Positions 60,851-64,000 of a stretch of 64,000 nt of DNA are shown piece by piece. Source of the stretch: Phoenix dactylifera (Eukaryota; Streptophyta; Magnoliopsida; Arecales; Arecaceae); contig NC_052405.1 of assembly GCF_009389715.1 (NCBI RefSeq), positions 10,556,694 to 10,620,693 on the forward strand, read 5' to 3'. A program made the position numbers and the translations under genes. Positions within the stretch are counted from its first letter, which is position 1. Each line of letters opens with the position of its first letter. The notes below the pieces were generated by a model. That model was given only the letters and a program-made list of their open reading frames with translations. It did no database searches and was not told where the DNA came from.

Positions 60851-61265
60851 CGCTCCAATCCCATGCATAAACCACCTCTACATTGCGCATGCGGAAGGGT
60901 GGTTCGCAGCCGATTTCAGAACCGCCGATTTCTGACTGAGTCCCATGATTTCCCATTGCCGAGTATAAGGGCCGGGATCCCTGCTTGGGTTTTAGGGAAT
61001 CCCTGCTTATCACTAATCAGACTAGGCATCCCATACCCTAAACTATTTCAACAGAATTCTCGGTCCTCCCTCTCTCTCTCTTCTAATATCTCTTCGCATC
61101 ATTCCACCCACTGCGAGATTTCCATTTCGAAAACCCCCAATCCAGTTTAGAGCTCAGATTCTATCCTTTGAACCAGCCGAAGCCCTAGGAAGGCTAAGGA
61201 TTTCTTACGTATAGAGATGGATTTATAGCCCAGCTTACCAAGATCGCGCCTTTGGTGGTTTAGAG

Positions 61266-64000
61266 ATGGCGTCTGCCATGACCGGCGGCCAGGGCTCGGC
61301 GCTGAAGAGGCGGGAATCGACGGCGACGAGGGAAGGGGATCGGCTCACCATCACCCCATTGGGCGCCGGCAATGAGGTGGGGCGCTCCTGTGTGTATATG
61401 TCCTACAAAGGGAAGACCATCTTGGTATAAAAGCTTTAACCTTTCTTTCTCCCGTTTTGTCTACCGTGTCTACTATTGATTCATTTCTCGTGTTGTGAGC
61501 TTGGTTTCTGTGAGATTGAGAGTGGGTTTGTTTTGGGTGGTTGGCAGTTCGACTGTGGAATCCATCCGGCGTACTCGGGGATGGCTGCCTTGCCATATTT
61601 TGATGAGATCGATCCTTCGACTATCGACGTGCTTCTTGTGACTCAGTATGTGTTACTCCTCCTTCTCTATAATTGTTGATAAATAAAAATTTTATTTATG
61701 AAAAATTAAGAACGGACTTGATGCTTATATGAATTGTGTGAAGTCATGGTTTATGTTGATTATGTGAAATGGTTCTACATTTAAACAATGAAAGGAAATT
61801 TCATTCTTGTTATATTTTGTTACTGACTGTATCATGGATTGCCCTGCTGATTTCAGTAATTTCTCAATATCAAACTTATTTGTGTTGCAGCCAAGTGCTA
61901 AAAGTGAGTCATTTGCTTCTGATGTTTTTTCTTAGTTGGGACAAAGATATATTGACATCCGATGTCAAAATTGATGCTAGGATGTGTAAGCATGAACATA
62001 TGGTTGCTTAAAACAATGAAAGTTGTTATTGTAATTTTTTGCTCGATAATCGATGGTGTGGGAGACAAGCAAAATTCCATTGAAACCCCACCAATTTGGA
62101 TGGCAAGAAGAGGATCTCTCTTCAATCTAAAGTTGCTCCTTTGGCAAAATATATAAAAAGCTCAACTCACTGTCACCTCTTAATTTTTGATGTGATCACA
62201 AGTTTTTTGTTATGCTTTTTGCATAACTTGTCAGCAAACAATGTGCAGAAAAATTTTCGAAGTACTCCAATGTCTTTTCAATTTACACCAAGATACGATT
62301 ATATTTATTGCTTCATGAACCATATACGAGCAATATCTGAAACGTACACGTGCAACCAAGTGACCATTTAAATTATTATGATGCAAGAAATTTAGTCATC
62401 TAAATACCATTCCACCAACTATTGGGTGCTTGGTTCACTATAACTTTTAAGTATATGTAGGCCCATCACACCTAAGCTCACTTTACGTACCAATTATTAT
62501 GGCCTATCTTGGGACTAAGCAGGCACTAGCAGATATATCCAGAATCCAGATTCAGTTACCTGAAATTTCGAAGGTCTTCCTTCAATGGCTTCAAGTATAT
62601 ATTTTTTCAGATTGATAGATAACATGCTGCAGCTCTTGATGGATGTGTCCAGAATCCAGTTTTAATGTTTTGGATTGCAATGGCCTCTTTTCCTTGATCC
62701 ACCATTGGACGAGGATGATATTTGGAGGCAAAGAAACCTGACGGGTCTTTAATTTGCTTGAAGTAGATAGTCGATCAGACCTGTAAATTAGATTTTCTCT
62801 ATTACAGGAATAGTAGAAGCATAACCAGCAATATCCTGTGATTGACAACAATTTAAAAAGGGACCTGGCTTTGTCTTTGCGAAACAAGAAATCATCTCTT
62901 TTCTCACTCAAAGGTGGACAGTGAGTCCATCTATTGTTTTATGACTTCAACATGTGAACCAACAAAGACAGAAAATGATAGCTACAGTGGAATAAAGAAG
63001 AAATAAAGGAGGAGAAATGGATCACCAAGACTCAAAGCTTCTCTTTCTTCTTTGATGGATGTCAGTCTTCACCTTCTAAGTTTGAAGCTATCTCACGAAG
63101 AGAGCTTGCTGGCAAGGAGCTTCTCTTCTATTGGCATCTCTTCATGGATGCTTCTCTCCTTGAGATCTTTGTCACTACGACGAAGGTGTAGAACTCATGA
63201 CATGAGCTGTTGTCTCTTAAGAGAGGCCGAGCTTGCTATATAGACTTGGGAGAGATAAACCTTGGGAGAAACAGATATGAAAAAATCTCGCATCCGAGAC
63301 TTGAGGTTGGGGAAGAAGTGATGGGATTTAATATAACTAACATAAATCATATATTTAAGGTGCTAATTAGAACTCAAGTATCTCAATTGGTGATAGCTGG
63401 ATCTGACATAGCATGAGCCAATCCATTGAGGAGAAGAGAAGCTCAAGAGCAAATCACACCCTTCCATGTTGAAGGGCTTAGTGGATCAAGTCAAATCGCA
63501 GATTTTGTCCTGCCAGTGATTAAAGCAGTGGTAGGAAGCTCGATAAGTAAGCCTTTCCTCTATATAAAGATCAGCGGAAAGTGAATCTAGATAGTCTGTT
63601 GATTTGAAGACTAAATGCAAGTGCCAAAACCTAAGTTTTTATTGCCGAATTGATAAGTCTCACCATGAACCAGTGCCAACTGAATCCCTTGCAGAGCACA
63701 TTCGAGTTTATGCCTTAGCTAGCGATAGACCAACCAATGAAGAGATAAGAAAGGAAACTCTGGATGAGACTGCTTTCTTGATATCCTTTTAAACTCTTAC
63801 CTTAATAAGATTTGTCCCAGCCTTCACATGGAATCTCTTGATAGTTTAGCAATCACTTAAATTAGGTGTCCCACCTGGAGACATGCATGCAAGTTAACTT
63901 CTGCGCAGTCCAAGCTTTGATAAAACACTCGGTACTTCAAGTGAGCTTAGGTGTGGTGGGCCTGCATGTATGTAAAAGATTTAGTGACCTAAGCATCCAA
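61266..64000 (+). CDS. CPSF73-I: CPSF73-I copy C, 5' part (continues beyond window)
   Basis: Exon 1 (61266-61424) and exon 2 (61548-61645) encode the first 85 residues, including [16 protein letters not shown] and the conserved GIHPAYSGM. The donor after the split zinc-ligand His codon is intact. The remaining sequence is intron 2, with the inverted-repeat element and the empty TR-GAG site at about 63868. Nothing in the visible part is damaged. The ATG lies only 981 bp after the stop of copy B, so the promoter must lie within this short interval or in the tail of copy B. Whether the gene is complete cannot be seen. Confidence 0.88.
63864..63876. other. Empty TR-GAG insertion site in copy C
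   Basis: The run 'attaggtgtcccacctgg' has a single GTGTC, exactly the target sequence duplicated around the element in copies A and B. There is no LTR remnant. LTR elements do not excise precisely, so this is the pre-insertion state. Confidence 0.9.

Larger units (their letters stand above)
60766..64000. repeat. Segmental tandem duplication, unit C (partial)
   Basis: Just after the shared end point of unit B, the sequence switches to 'cctatactcctattattagtatg', matching about 46840 of unit B. Unit C therefore begins in the CPSF73-I promoter region and lacks all methyltransferase sequence. It continues past the right edge of the window. Confidence 0.9.

Noticed and set aside
1..64000. tRNA or rRNA genes
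   Set aside because: No cloverleaf with A and B box signals and no rRNA-like conserved sequence was recognised by eye. A tRNAscan-SE run would settle this.

Overview
This is a nuclear segment of a flowering-plant genome. The base composition is AT-rich, the genes have many introns with GT-AG borders, and plant retrotransposons, MULE-like elements and MITEs are interleaved with the genes. The encoded proteins look monocot-like and a palm is plausible, but that species guess is inference. There is no bacterial or viral operon and no CRISPR array.

Layout: (1) Positions 1-5000 hold the possible start of a minus-strand gene running off the left edge, then a complete six-coding-exon ATG10 gene (autophagy E2-like enzyme, plus strand, coding 3108-4835). 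(2) Positions 5200-6010 are an almost pure A/T stretch. (3) Positions 7330-17241 carry a complete nine-exon minus-strand gene for a TlyA/hemolysin-A-type RNA methyltransferase (S4 domain plus FtsJ-like SAM domain) with a probable organelle transit peptide. (4) Divergent from it, positions 21990-34135 hold CPSF73-I copy A, the endonuclease of the pre-mRNA 3'-end cleavage complex.

From about 13061 the locus is tandemly duplicated. Unit A (about 13061-34616) contains the first five exons of the methyltransferase gene plus CPSF73-I copy A. Unit B (about 34617-60765) repeats this with a beheaded methyltransferase pseudogene (36646-43071) and CPSF73-I copy B (47335-60285). A shorter unit C starts at about 60766 with CPSF73-I copy C, which leaves the window inside intron 2. 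Units A and B both end at the same point, an 'aacttttcta' sequence about 480 bp after the CPSF73-I stop. Copies A and B both encode 696 residues. Copy B keeps the family residues. Copy A has lost a TATA-like promoter segment and carries several changes at positions that are conserved in the family, so it looks like the relaxed paralogue.

Mobile DNA records the history. A gag-only LTR retrotransposon (TR-GAG type) sits at the same site in intron 2 of copies A and B, and copy C has the clean empty site. Private insertions in unit B are a truncated LINE, a 2.7-kb solo LTR inside a coding exon, a GC-rich element with a captured coding fragment and a 30-bp minisatellite, and a 1.1-kb TIR element. 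Private to unit A is a Pack-MULE-like element. An older inverted-repeat element occupies intron 2 of all three CPSF73-I copies.

I found no new multi-gene biological system. The noteworthy content is this recent triplication of an essential RNA-processing gene, with copies in different states of decay and transposons that order the events.
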